DNA of 64,000 nucleotides, taken from Linyphia triangularis. Taxonomy: Eukaryota; Arthropoda; Arachnida; Araneae; Linyphiidae. The DNA is taken from positions 24,324,093 through 24,388,092 of the forward strand of contig OZ021731.1 in NCBI GenBank assembly GCA_963978545.1, read 5' to 3'. This document shows positions 49,877 to 56,130 of this stretch, piece by piece. Positions within the stretch are counted from its first letter, which is position 1; each line of letters starts with the position of its first letter. Under the pieces are notes generated by a model, which worked only from the letters and a program-made list of their open reading frames with translations, did no database searches and had not been told where the DNA came from. The position numbers and the translations under genes are program-made.

Positions 49877-50371
49877 ATATCTACAACTTAGCGAAGAAAA
49901 ATAAACATTTTCCCAACAAAAACTTTTTCGAAATTTGGAGCTCTCTCTTCCATTTAAAAAATACAATTCCCTTTTCGATATTTATTTGATTAGTCTCGAA
50001 TATTTCGTCATAATCGCGTTATATCTGCCAACCTTTCTCAAGCTCTTTCCTCTCAATTCAAAACGTTACATGGTAATGGATTTATCCTCAGCCATTTAGG
50101 GTGCATTAATAACCAGTTCACATCTCACTTCAGCGTATTCTCCAGAATCAAGTTTGTTTGTCCGCAACTATGGATGGTCAAATGGATGGTTTATTATTAT
50201 GTGTAATACTATACTGTATAGTGTAGAAACTGAATAGTTTCGAGTTTAATTAACTCATTCAAAGTTCGATTGGAATTAAGCGTGATCTGTAGTGCTTATT
50301 TCTTTTCAGGTCCAGTGGACATGAAGATTGGACCTAACCAGGAACTTATTCTCTGGTACAAGTCAGGATGA
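19353..50371 (+). CDS. Gene 2: secreted LDLa + cobalamin-binding-like protein (CG3556-like), ten exons
   Basis: Exons: 19353-19431, 25707-25838, 29225-29359, 38552-38813, 39812-40059, 44253-44413, 45858-46047, 47416-47590, 47918-48057, 50310-50371. All nine introns are GT-AG with matching phases (1,1,1,2,1,0,1,2,1). The sum is 1584 nt, 527 residues plus stop. Layout: signal peptide 1-24; LDLa domains 35-70 and 81-115, each with six cysteines; helical barrel about 130-400; DUF4430-like beta domain about 405-527. The barrel and beta parts align with vertebrate transcobalamin/intrinsic factor: DNQAMATIALTCL resembles its DTAAMA helix, and LPALSNSSFIDI and KGLYWF also match. The role is inferred: an extracellular small-ligand (perhaps corrinoid) carrier. 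The histidine that binds cobalt in transcobalamin is not seen before DNQAMA. Expression could be affected by the LTR next to exon 1. Confidence 0.85.
19650..19825 (+). repeat. SINE family B copy with inverted tail
   Basis: The head (TGTGGTTAGCGCTCTGG, B box GGATCGAATCC, GCATGGATGTTT) is on the + strand. The remaining part (TTGGTTGGTTT, then GATGCCTAATC and CAGGATCTACAGCTTAA) is in the opposite orientation compared with the copies at 8157 and 35378. It is therefore a rearranged copy. Confidence 0.6.
20821..21107 (+). repeat. SINE family A copy with internal inverted duplication
   Basis: The insertion is bounded by GCCTCAAGARTGG (20808-20820 and 21108-21120, one mismatch). It begins with 13 bases of the SINE head, then 20834-20938 is an antisense copy of the tail, then the head and body resume in + sense to 21107. 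The B box is the variant GGTTTGAGTCCC. Confidence 0.75.
22245..22435 (+). repeat. Interspersed repeat R2, partial copy
   Basis: Matches the start of the copy at 51173 (ACAACTTTCAAT, ATGCGATGTGGATTTGTGTA-like segment, GGTGATAATTTTTGTATTGG). No coding content. Confidence 0.45.
24195..24365. mobile_element. Small TIR element (pogo/Tigger-like MITE)
   Basis: TA-flanked 171-bp sequence with ends CAGTTAAACTCATTAACGCG and, on the other strand, CAGTATAACTCTGTTAATGTG. The CAGT start and TA duplication are typical of pogo-type MITEs. No coding capacity. Confidence 0.6.
25707..25838 (+). CDS. Gene 2 exon 2: first LDLa domain
   Basis: Acceptor TTTATAG, donor TGTG|GTAAGT, phase 1 at both ends. Six cysteines run CAPDKFSC ... 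GTC ... EFC ... SLC ... KFC with the acidic SDGRDE calcium-site motif. A single LDLa per exon with phase-1 borders is the usual arrangement of this module. Confidence 0.88.
25839..29224 (+). other. Gene 2 intron 2
   Basis: AT-rich intron with long T and A tracts. The only clear insert is the 177-bp SINE-like element at 28489-28665. No coding exon seen. Confidence 0.55.
28489..28665. repeat. SINE-like insertion (family C) with 14-bp target duplication
   Basis: Flanked by a perfect TAGGATTAGAGATA (28475-28488 and 28666-28679) and ending in AAGAAGAAGAAGAAG. It contains CACTCGCGAGTG, a short palindrome. No tRNA A/B boxes are evident, so its promoter origin is unknown; the tail and long duplication indicate LINE-type insertion. 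Confidence 0.75.
29225..29359 (+). CDS. Gene 2 exon 3: second LDLa domain
   Basis: Acceptor TTTTCAG, donor TGTG|GTAAGT, phase 1 at both ends. Six cysteines: CPTNWWKC, then C-I-P, W-R-C, D-C, and the canonical TDGSDEINC, so the calcium site looks complete. Confidence 0.9.
29360..34140 (+). other. Gene 2 intron 3, part before the transposase
   Basis: About 4.8 kb of AT-rich intron with a GA microsatellite near 30958-30975, poly-A near 31660-31679, and a repeat-like stretch at 31085-31330. No host exon recognised. Confidence 0.5.
34164..35296 (-). CDS. Coiled-coil and DDE exon of the transposase
   Basis: Begins after acceptor CTTTTTAAG and continues the frame as KPSLDPNHPDWIPTIFPF, a usual THAP end. 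It is open for 376 codons to TAA at 34164-34166, with no stop or shift in the DDE core. Confidence 0.8.
34164..36525 (-). CDS. THAP-DDE (ISL2EU/DDE_Tnp_4-type) transposase, two exons
   Basis: Minus strand exons 36525-36315 and 35296-34164 join in phase 1 (GAAG|GTAAAT, acceptor TTTTTAAG|), giving 447 codons. Residues 1-80 form a THAP zinc finger: C-x4-C (CVVPKC), HRFP, W after a basic helix, and C-x2-H (CSLHF). A coiled coil follows (LRQRLKKAEDMVSELQDRV), then a DNA-binding-like region and a DDE_Tnp_4 core with first D in IIDCTEVF and second D in VDRGFN. After FTKGKSQLSGKEVSS the expected HVER-type segment with the third acidic residue is not recognisable, and the protein stops 20 residues later. 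It lies antisense in intron 3 of gene 2. A relative of ISL2EU/Harbinger transposons; activity doubtful. Terminal repeats not found. Confidence 0.8.
35378..35546 (-). repeat. SINE family B copy inside the transposase intron
   Basis: Flanked by CTGATGAGCACAA (35365-35377) and CTGATGAGCGCAT (35547-35559). On the minus strand the B box reads GTTTCGATTCTC, followed by GCATGGATGTTTGCTGTGG and a tail ACCAACCA. It lies in the intron of the transposase gene and so does not break its coding sequence. Confidence 0.75.
36315..36525 (-). CDS. THAP exon of the transposase
   Basis: Start ATG at 36525 (MNKVYSRRKYGRCC). The longer open frame to 36549 adds upstream codons of unlikely use. The exon encodes nearly the whole THAP C2CH zinc finger and ends at donor GAAG|GTAAATCC. 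Confidence 0.78.
36526..38551 (+). other. Gene 2 intron 3, part after the transposase
   Basis: The first 300 bases (to about 36830) are less AT-rich and could include the transposon's own promoter or end. The rest is AT-rich intron. No exon seen. Confidence 0.45.
38552..38813 (+). CDS. Gene 2 exon 4: start of helical barrel
   Basis: Acceptor TTATATTTCAG, donor GCTGG|GTAAGT, phases 1 to 2. The peptide goes from a linker (VYSTVVPSPVSLLDEYNF) to helices with RTAVALFLADKDSF and YELSIQLLSYLAG, matching the N-terminal helices of the cobalamin-binding domain. Confidence 0.85.
39440..39625 (+). repeat. SINE family B copy, diverged
   Basis: Head TGTGGTTAGTGCTGTGG, B-box-like GAGTTCGAAATC, body with TGTGGTTTGGAATCCACTTTAAGC, tail AAACCAACCAATCAAA. 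Possible target duplication CAATCAAA on both sides. More diverged than the other B copies. Confidence 0.6.
39812..40059 (+). CDS. Gene 2 exon 5: helical barrel
   Basis: Acceptor ATTACTTTAG, donor TGGATAG|GTGAGT, phases 2 to 1. It encodes NGEIIKKDLATYVHALMVTC and a helix KMSKKDLERVLSAYNNR. The pattern fits paired helices of an alpha/alpha barrel. Confidence 0.85.
40095..40719. mobile_element. Near-perfect 625-bp foldback made from a mariner transposon end
   Basis: TA-flanked palindrome: left arm 40095-40401, 10-base loop (CTATCCTTAT), right arm 40412-40719. The outer ends are CAAGGTGAGACCGAAAAGTA in both orientations. Only a few mismatches separate the arms. Each arm is the 3' end of a mariner-type element including the C-terminus of its transposase. 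In the pre-mRNA of gene 2 it could fold into a ~300-bp double-stranded hairpin. Confidence 0.88.
40435..40647 (+). pseudogene. Mariner transposase C-terminal fragment
   Basis: Open from SDLAPADFFLFPRLKLALKG (which includes the third catalytic Asp position of mariner enzymes) to KNLYERCQKCIVNGGNYFEEQ and TGA. About 70 codons remain of a usual ~345. The left arm of the foldback carries the same fragment in antisense, diverged by a few bases. Confidence 0.85.
40781..41795. mobile_element. Possible non-autonomous DNA element with CTTTCACAC ends
   Basis: The left end reads CCCTTTCACACACAGTCAAC with GGTGGTTTG further in. The right end on the other strand reads CCTCTTTCACACGAGGTGGTTT. AGTTGAATCAACT-type palindromes recur near 40890, 40942 and 41755. 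No clear target duplication, so the borders are approximate. Confidence 0.35.
42158..42317. mobile_element. 160-bp MITE, TA-flanked
   Basis: Inverted ends CCGTGAAGACGGGCTACTTTG and, on the other strand, CCGTGAATGCGGGCTACTTTG, plus inner inverted motifs TTTGGCCCAAACTGAGAGA. It can fold over most of its length. The first four bases (CCGT) and TA flanks recall the 2515-3804 element, but the rest differs. Confidence 0.7.
43022..43988. repeat. Interspersed repeat R1 with four internal units
   Basis: Head with GCTTCACTC/GCTTCGCTCGCTGA motifs; units starting near 43458, 43600, 43747 and 43857 with the core ATTAGAAGGC ... ACTACTTATG ... TTTCAGAGCTGTA; tail with CAGACACACAAACAAACACA and CTTGTTTTATTATTATTGA. 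Confidence 0.65.
44253..44413 (+). CDS. Gene 2 exon 6: helical barrel, transcobalamin-like helix pair
   Basis: Acceptor CAATTTCTTAG, donor GTTCAG|GTGAAA, phases 1 to 0. Encodes DNQAMATIALTCLSSR, aligned with the DTAAMA helix of transcobalamin, then IDMEQELKKRQFRNGTVEN, aligned with its REEILKAQ...GNVYST helix. Confidence 0.88.
44867..45493. repeat. Long palindromic (foldback) element, copy 2
   Basis: Same family as 1-785: CCAGGATCTTCAGGATTAG-containing arm at 44880-45050, then a hairpin with arms of about 150-180 bases (to 45318 and from 45343) closing on GCGTGGGGTGCTT. The loop is about 24 bases, shorter than in copy 1. It lies in intron 6 of gene 2. Confidence 0.65.
45858..46047 (+). CDS. 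Gene 2 exon 7: end of helical barrel
   Basis: Acceptor TATATTGTAG, donor ACGAATG|GTAAGA, phases 0 to 1. Encodes ALIATQSYKRDFDLEAAVKV and LQSQNADGSIGSFLDSYYIL, then LPALSNSSFIDINSKHC, which aligns with LPVLNHKTYIDL of vertebrate transcobalamin. Confidence 0.88.
46048..47415 (+). other. Gene 2 intron 7
   Basis: AT-rich. From about 46670 to the acceptor it is alignable to gene 1 at 786-1602 (for example CTATTCTAAGCAACTYCATC in both). No insert or gene seen. Confidence 0.65.
47416..47590 (+). CDS. Gene 2 exon 8: start of DUF4430-like domain
   Basis: Acceptor CTGTTACAG, donor CAACG|GTGGGT, 175 nt. Paralogue of 1603-1777. Encodes EFQRTRGEKLSTQYSVWIG and YYDILEIANRLDSRQR. Confidence 0.9.
47918..48057 (+). 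CDS. Gene 2 exon 9: centre of DUF4430-like domain
   Basis: Acceptor TATATTTCTAG, donor GAAGAGA|GTAAGT, 140 nt. Encodes NYNVVDGKPYVSSLTGLQED and KGLYWFTYIGEQNSDEDP. The YIGE stretch replaces CVHT of gene 1. Confidence 0.9.
48058..50309 (+). other. Gene 2 intron 9 with long TA microsatellite
   Basis: 2.25 kb, partly alignable to the gene 1 intron after 2250. It lacks the TIR element and the SINE-bearing coding-like region seen there. It contains a (TA)n run at 49346-49435 and an A run at 49839-49874. No gene seen. Confidence 0.6.
49346..49435. repeat. (TA)n microsatellite, about 45 units
   Basis: An uninterrupted TA dinucleotide run of about 90 bases within an intron. Confidence 0.95.
50310..50371 (+). 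CDS. Gene 2 exon 10: last coding exon
   Basis: Acceptor TCTTTTCAG, 62 nt to TGA at 50369-50371. Encodes PVDMKIGPNQELILWYKSG. Homology to gene 1 continues beyond the stop to about 50795. Confidence 0.9.
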
Positions 50372-50827
50372 TAAATCAGTAAATTTGTAAAAAATTTTCA
50401 TTGATATTTTTTTATATTAAAAAGTTTTGAAAGAAACATATTAGTTTTTCTGGTATAACGGTTCCCCACACAAAACTGATAAATAAAATATGATAAGCCA
50501 AAAGTTAAACATATCAGTACTCCTGATTGAAAAATGCATTCACAAAAGTTGAAGACAGGCTATGTATTTACGTTTTAATGAATACGTTTTTTTTTGGTAA
50601 TCATCGAATATCCTTCTTTCAGAATCTAGAAAAAATATACAAGTAACCTAAGAATATCCTGTTCTTTTGCAAAATACTTGGTTCAAAAAGTTTAAAAAAC
50701 TTATTTCAATGATTTGTATTTTATACTGATAGCAAAATCTGTCACACATCACATATCATTATTATAATATTATTTCTATAACTGATTAATGTTGACTATT
50801 CTGGCAAATGTGATTGACACCATAATA

Positions 50828-52202
50828 CAGAGTAACCCACTACGCGGCCCACGGGCCAGATTTGGTCCGCGACAGATTGTTCTGCGGCCCGCCGGCATCA
50901 CAGAAGATTGAAAACAAATCAAATTTCACAATATGGACTTTTTTTTTACATAATTGTAATTTATCCGAAATAATATATATAGTAGATTATATTAAGTATG
51001 TAGAATAAAGTTCTACCCTACGTAACCGAAGAAACTATATGAAGAAGCTTTCAATAAGATGGTTTTATCAAGAATAAATACAGGAATAATTTAACTGAAT
51101 CTCAATTCGACAATTTATTAAAATTGTCTGCAACAAATACTCCCAATGACATCGACTCTATCATAAAACTAGGGGTGAGGAACATCGCACAACTTTCAAT
51201 TACACAATAATACTGACGTGGATTTGTTTCATATACCGTTTGTATATTTTCATCCTTCATTCGGAGTAAATGGGCAGTTTGGTGATATTTTTTGCAATAA
51301 TTCTTGTATGGCTAAGAAAAACAACAACAAAAAACTCCACCAAATGGTGATTTTGGCGATATACTTTTGATAATCCTTATATTATCCTTTATTATAAGCG
51401 AAACTGAGAAGAGAAGAAAAAACGATCTTTGATGAGGTATGCTCAAGGAAAGAGGACTCTGTGTTGAAAGCATTCGTTTTTCAACTTTTTCGCCATTAAA
51501 ACATTTTTACGGAAATTTCGGAGATGGGGATGTTTAGAACACCTTAAGAGGCATTACCACAGCGATTTTTGTCAAAATCGTTAGAGCCTTTTTTATCAAT
51601 CATTGAAAAACATATTTTTTTCAATAGCAGCTACCTTATGCGCTTGCGCGATTTTGACGAAAACCTTAATGGTAAGTCCACTAGCTCTCATACCAAATTT
51701 GAACATCGTAGGTCAATTTGTTCGGGAGTTATGCTGACCACAGACACACATACATACACACACAGAGACAGACATTTTTTCTAGTTCACTTTTTTGAAAT
51801 CAGAATGTTCCAAAACGGGGAGAAATGCAAAAAAAAAAATGAGCATTTTCGACCACCATCGGTTCACAACTGATAACGACAAAAACGGAGTAATCTGGAA
51901 GTACAATATAAATACTTTTATTAAAAGTTAGGTCAAGTTACACTGTCAAGTTGAAACAAAAAATGAACTTTTTTAGACTTTGATTTACTAATAATGATTT
52001 CTTTTTTTTTTTTTTTTTTTGAAATATTAATTGCAAGTTTATTGAGATAAAAAAAATTATATTTTTTCCCCCAGTTTTCAGAAATGCTACATGTATTGTT
52101 AAATAAATAATACTTAAAGATACATATTTTGGTGTATCCGGCCCCCGAAAAGCTCCAACATAAGTCATATGGCCCGCTTCTAAAAGTTATTGGCGAAGGC
52201 TG
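50828..52202. mobile_element. hAT-like element (Charlie/Buster-type ends) with nested R2
   Basis: The left end CAGAGTAACCCACTACG followed by GCGGCCCACGGGCC, and the right end on the other strand CAGCCTTCGCCAATAAC followed by GCGGGCC, are typical of hAT ends. Flanks CCATAATA and CCCTAATA form an 8-bp duplication with one mismatch. No transposase frame; much of the inside is the R2 repeat. Confidence 0.6.
51173..51850 (+). repeat. Interspersed repeat R2, fullest + copy
   Basis: About 680 bases matching 62770-63405 in reverse: ACAACTTTCAATTACACAAT, ACTCTGTGTTGAA, GATTTTGACGAAAACC, CAGACACACATACATAC, then TCTAGTTCACTTTTTTGAAA. Non-coding. Nested in the hAT-like element. Confidence 0.6.
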
Positions 52203-52534
52203 CCCTAATACAACAACCCTATAACATCAATATCTTTGTTCATGCATCGTACGATTTATGAACGAAAATAACATCAAACAAAATAGTTTTGTAAATCACT
52301 ACTTGGCATCATTTAGATAAGGCCATATTAATTTAAAATTGTAAATTTTATATTTGAATGTGTTTGTATACCTTAAGGTTTATGTACATACTCCAAGTAT
52401 TACAAAATAGTCCAAAAAGTGAGTTTAGTTTCTTTACTTTAAAATAATATCCAAATGGAATTTTTGCAAGATAATAGTATCATTTTAAAGCTAGTGAGTT
52501 ATTTTATTAGTTTAAAGTTATACTTTTTACTGAA

Positions 52535-52630
52535 AATTGAACAAAACTACTTATGTTGAAAATTTAAGAGTTTTACTCCAATTTAATACTCCAACAGATA
52601 CACAGACAGACATCTTGTTTTATTATTATA
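52535..52630. repeat. 3' fragment of repeat R1 abutting a full copy
   Basis: Only the last unit and the tail (CACAGACAGACATCTTGTTT, TATTATTATA) are present, directly followed by the head of the copy at 52631. Such end-to-head joining suggests insertion at the TTATTATTATAGA tail. Confidence 0.55.
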
Positions 52631-53794
52631 GACTAGCAAAATACCCGTGCTTCGCTAAGAAATTTTAACATGTGCAATATTTTAGCCATCTGTGAGGCCC
52701 CGCTTTATGGAAATCCGTCACTGGTGTAAAGGTCTACATTCTTTGGCGCTTCACTAGCAGGATGGTTCATTACAACGCAAAATCAAGCTCGTTTTGCTCG
52801 ATGAAAGGTTAATTGCTGCGAAAGTATAAGGTCGCTTCACACACTAAAAACTAAATGCTACGTAAAGCCTTAATATTAGAAGCCCCTCCCTGGTCGAGAA
52901 ACAATAAAAAAAATTCCCCTTTAAGAACTGTAATACAACACCCCTTTAAGAATATTTTAACACATGATGTTTGTAAAAACCAAAATTAGAAGGCCAAAAC
53001 TACTTATGTTGAAACTTTCAGAGCTCTAGGCTTATTAGAAGTCGCTTTTTGTGAAAGTATTAATTAAAAATTCACTAAAAAACATAACGCTCTTTTTGTC
53101 CAAAGTCCAATTGGAAGGCCAAAACTATTTGTGTTGAAAATTTTAGAGCTGTAGCCTTATTAAAAATCATTTTGTAAAATATTTATTAATTAGTTAAAAA
53201 AATTAATTAAAAAGGAACTAAATAAAAATTTAAAATTCTGTTTTTCAAAAGTCTAATTAGAAGTCTAAAACTACTTATGTAGAAAATTTTAGAGCTGTAG
53301 GCCTATTAGAAATAATTTTGTAAAATATATATTAATTAAATAAAAAAATTAATTAAAAAGGAACTAAATAAAAATTTAAAATTCTGTTTTCTAAAAGACC
53401 AATTAGAAGGCCAAAACTGCTTATGTTTAAAATTTCGGAACTGTAGCCCTATTAGAAGTCGTTTTGCAAAAAAATTTTAATTAAAAAAATTAATTAAAAA
53501 ATAACTAATTAATATTTTAGAATTCTGTTTTTCAAAAGTCCAATTAGAAGGCTAAAGCTACTTATGTTGAAAATTTCAGAGCTGTATCTCAATTTGAAGT
53601 CTGTTTGTAAAAAAATAAATTAATTAAAAAAATTAATTAAAAGAGAACTAATTAATATTTTAACATTCTGTTTGACATACATAAAATTAGAAAGCCAAAA
53701 CTTTTTAAGTTGAAAATTTCAGAGCTCTACTCCGATTTTAAGTAGGTTTCTATAGATCCACAGACAGACACACAGTTTATTTTATTATTATAGA
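52631..53794. repeat. Interspersed repeat R1 with six internal units
   Basis: Head ACTAGCAAAATACCCGTGCT. Unit cores begin near 52981, 53107, 53252, 53399, 53540 and 53682 (spacing 126-147 bases). Tail CACAGACAGACACACAG and TTATTTTATTATTATAGAT. Longest of the three copies; family unknown. Confidence 0.7.
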
Positions 53795-54523
53795 TTAAAT
53801 CCCCAGATGTTTTGACCATAATCAAAATTGATTGCTAAATAAAAAATTTAACAGATTATTAAAAACCAAAGTTTTTAGAAAAGCTGCACTTTTTTGTACT
53901 TTCAAAGTTAAAATTTTTTTATTAGTTCCAGAATTATTCTAGAAACTTGGACATAAGGTCAAAACATTAAAAATAATACTACGAACAATTTCCAAATATA
54001 ATTTTTTATATTAGCCAAATGAAGTTTGAGTAATCACTATTCAAAATTATGATAATTTACAAGTTATATGTTAATTAGCTAATTAATTTTTGAGTTAAAC
54101 TGAACCTTTTTTAATGTAAACGTTATTACTAATTATGTACTCTAAGGTACACAAAAAATCAGATTTTTAAAATGTCAATTGAAAAAAAAGTTCAAGTGTG
54201 TATATATACCTTAACGAACAGTTATTGAAAAAGACACACATCTGTATACAAACTGATTTAATGCATTTGTTTCAAACTACAGTTTCACAATCTTTACTCT
54301 TGGGAATATTAGTTTTATAGAAGAGCACTATAATTTATCCATAGACTACCAGTACTGCACTAGATTTCGATATATGTTTGTCTTCTTTTCGAACCTTATA
54401 GCTTGTTCGTATAGAATGCTTATCTGAATTTCCGCCGCTTGTCCCCTACCTATTGCATCCAAACATGTTGCAAAATTTTTGGGAATGTCCCTGGTTGCTG
54501 ACATGATCTTTCTGGCTTTCTGT
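53795..54523. other. Intergenic, nothing recognised
   Basis: AT-rich sequence without frames or clear repeats. Confidence 0.5.
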
Positions 54524-54537
54524 TACTGAGTTGTTGG

Positions 54538-54717
54538 TTGGTTGGTTGTATTCAGATTATCTGGCGCCGTCAGCAACACGAGGGCTATAATGCGCCGAAA
54601 CATTCGTCATTAGACAAGCCAACATACATTTACAAACATCCATGCCAACACGGGACTCGAACCCGCAACCTCGCGGTCTAGAAGCCAGCACGCTAACCAC
54701 TATACCGTTTGGTCGGC
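54538..54717 (-). repeat. tRNA-derived SINE (family A), minus orientation
   Basis: Perfect 14-bp target duplication TACTGAGTTGTTGG (54524-54537 and 54718-54731). On the minus strand it has TATAGTGGTTAGCGTGC and B box GGTTCGAGTCCC. Confidence 0.88.
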
Positions 54718-55396
54718 TACTGAGTTGTTGGAAGATTGCGGTTGTGAGAGATTGCCGGTTGGAATGCAAAGCCCCATCGAAGTTGTTAATGGGAGGATAA
54801 GAACGAGAAAGCTGATTGGTGAAGACATGGTCCTACAAGTGCATTGATAAATTACTAAAATACTTAAACATATTAATTATTAGAAGGATACATTTATATA
54901 AACATTACTGTAAGTGGAAATGAAGGCATCTGTACAAAAATTGTGGAGTGGGTGTTTTTTTCCGTCGGCAGTGCCGGAACTACGGGGGGGCAGGCGGGGC
55001 AGCTGCCCCGGGCGCTAACCAGAGGGGGCGCCGAAAAGCCAACAAAGCACTATTTGTTGTATAAATTTTAATATTTGGACGAAAGGATAATTTTTCATAA
55101 ATAAATTTTCATTTTTTCTTAAAATTCTGGATGATCTTTAAGATATCCAACAGAAGAAAAAATCCACTAGAAAAAAAAAAAAATACATTTCTGTACAAAG
55201 AAAGTAATAATCTATCCTTTTACAAAAGAATGACAACGAATTATCCCTACCCCCTGATGAAGAATAGGTTTGTGCTACATGGCAGGCTGCCAGAAATGCT
55301 AATTTAAAATCGCATTGGTAATATAGTCGCAATGTAGTTAGATAAAATTTAGCATTACAACAATTTAATGCTGTTGAAATTTTCGTAAATTGAAAT

Positions 55397-55495
55397 ATGT
55401 CGAAGAAATTATCTGGGGCGCAGAATCGCAGAAAAGCAAAAGAAACTGCAAGAATATCCCAACCTTTTATCATCTTGGCTAGTTCACGAGACTGA
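55397..55495 (+). pseudogene. hAT transposase N-terminal remnant
   Basis: ATG, then SKKLSGAQNRRKAKETA and SQPFIILAS, then stop after 32 codons. The KKLSGAQNRRK start resembles hAT proteins of the zinc-finger MYM/TTF type. The rest of the protein is not recognisable. Confidence 0.45.
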
Positions 55496-55884
55496 AACCA
55501 ATGAAGGTAAGAATTTTTTTAAATTTGTAACTTAATAAACTTCGGAAGATGTGTATTAAGGACAAGGGTTACGTTTGGGATATATCTCTTGCCAAATATA
55601 TTTATTGTTCTCTAGGAGTCCGCAGGAATTTTTACAGGGGGCTGCAAGATGTTGAATTGTTTAGAAATCGTTTACTTTTGTTTTTGAGGTTGATTATCAT
55701 TAACTTTAAAGGTTCATTGCGATTCCTAATGAAAATTAATTAGCAAAAAGTTAATTAAAAATTGAAATAATTAACGATTGAAACGTTTTCTTTAAGAGAA
55801 TAATTTAGTATTTCTTCAGCTAAAAACAGATTTTTTTTTCATTTTTACACATTTTGAATCGTGCTGAGTTTAAAAAACTGGGGG

Positions 55885-56130
55885 TGTTGAACTTTGAACA
55901 ACTTTCAATTCCCACTGTTTCCTTCATTTAATTTAGCAATTATTTTGGCTGTAAAAATGACAGCGCAAGCACGATTTTGACAAAAACCGTAACGCCAGGT
56001 GTAATGGCCAAAGTAGGTCAATCCGTTTGAAAGTAATGCTGACCACAGACAACACACGGACCCACAAACTTTTTTTCTAGAACACTTTTTTGATTCAGAA
56101 TGTTCTGAAACGTGAAGAAATGCAAAAAAA
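55885..56130 (+). repeat. Interspersed repeat R2, partial copy nested in hAT
   Basis: Shares AACAACTTTCAATT, GATTTTGACAAAAACCGTAA, CTGACCACAGACAACACACG and GAATGTTCTGAAACG with the 51173 copy. Followed at 56150-56205 by about three copies of GCACAAGAATTCCTATT. Confidence 0.5.
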
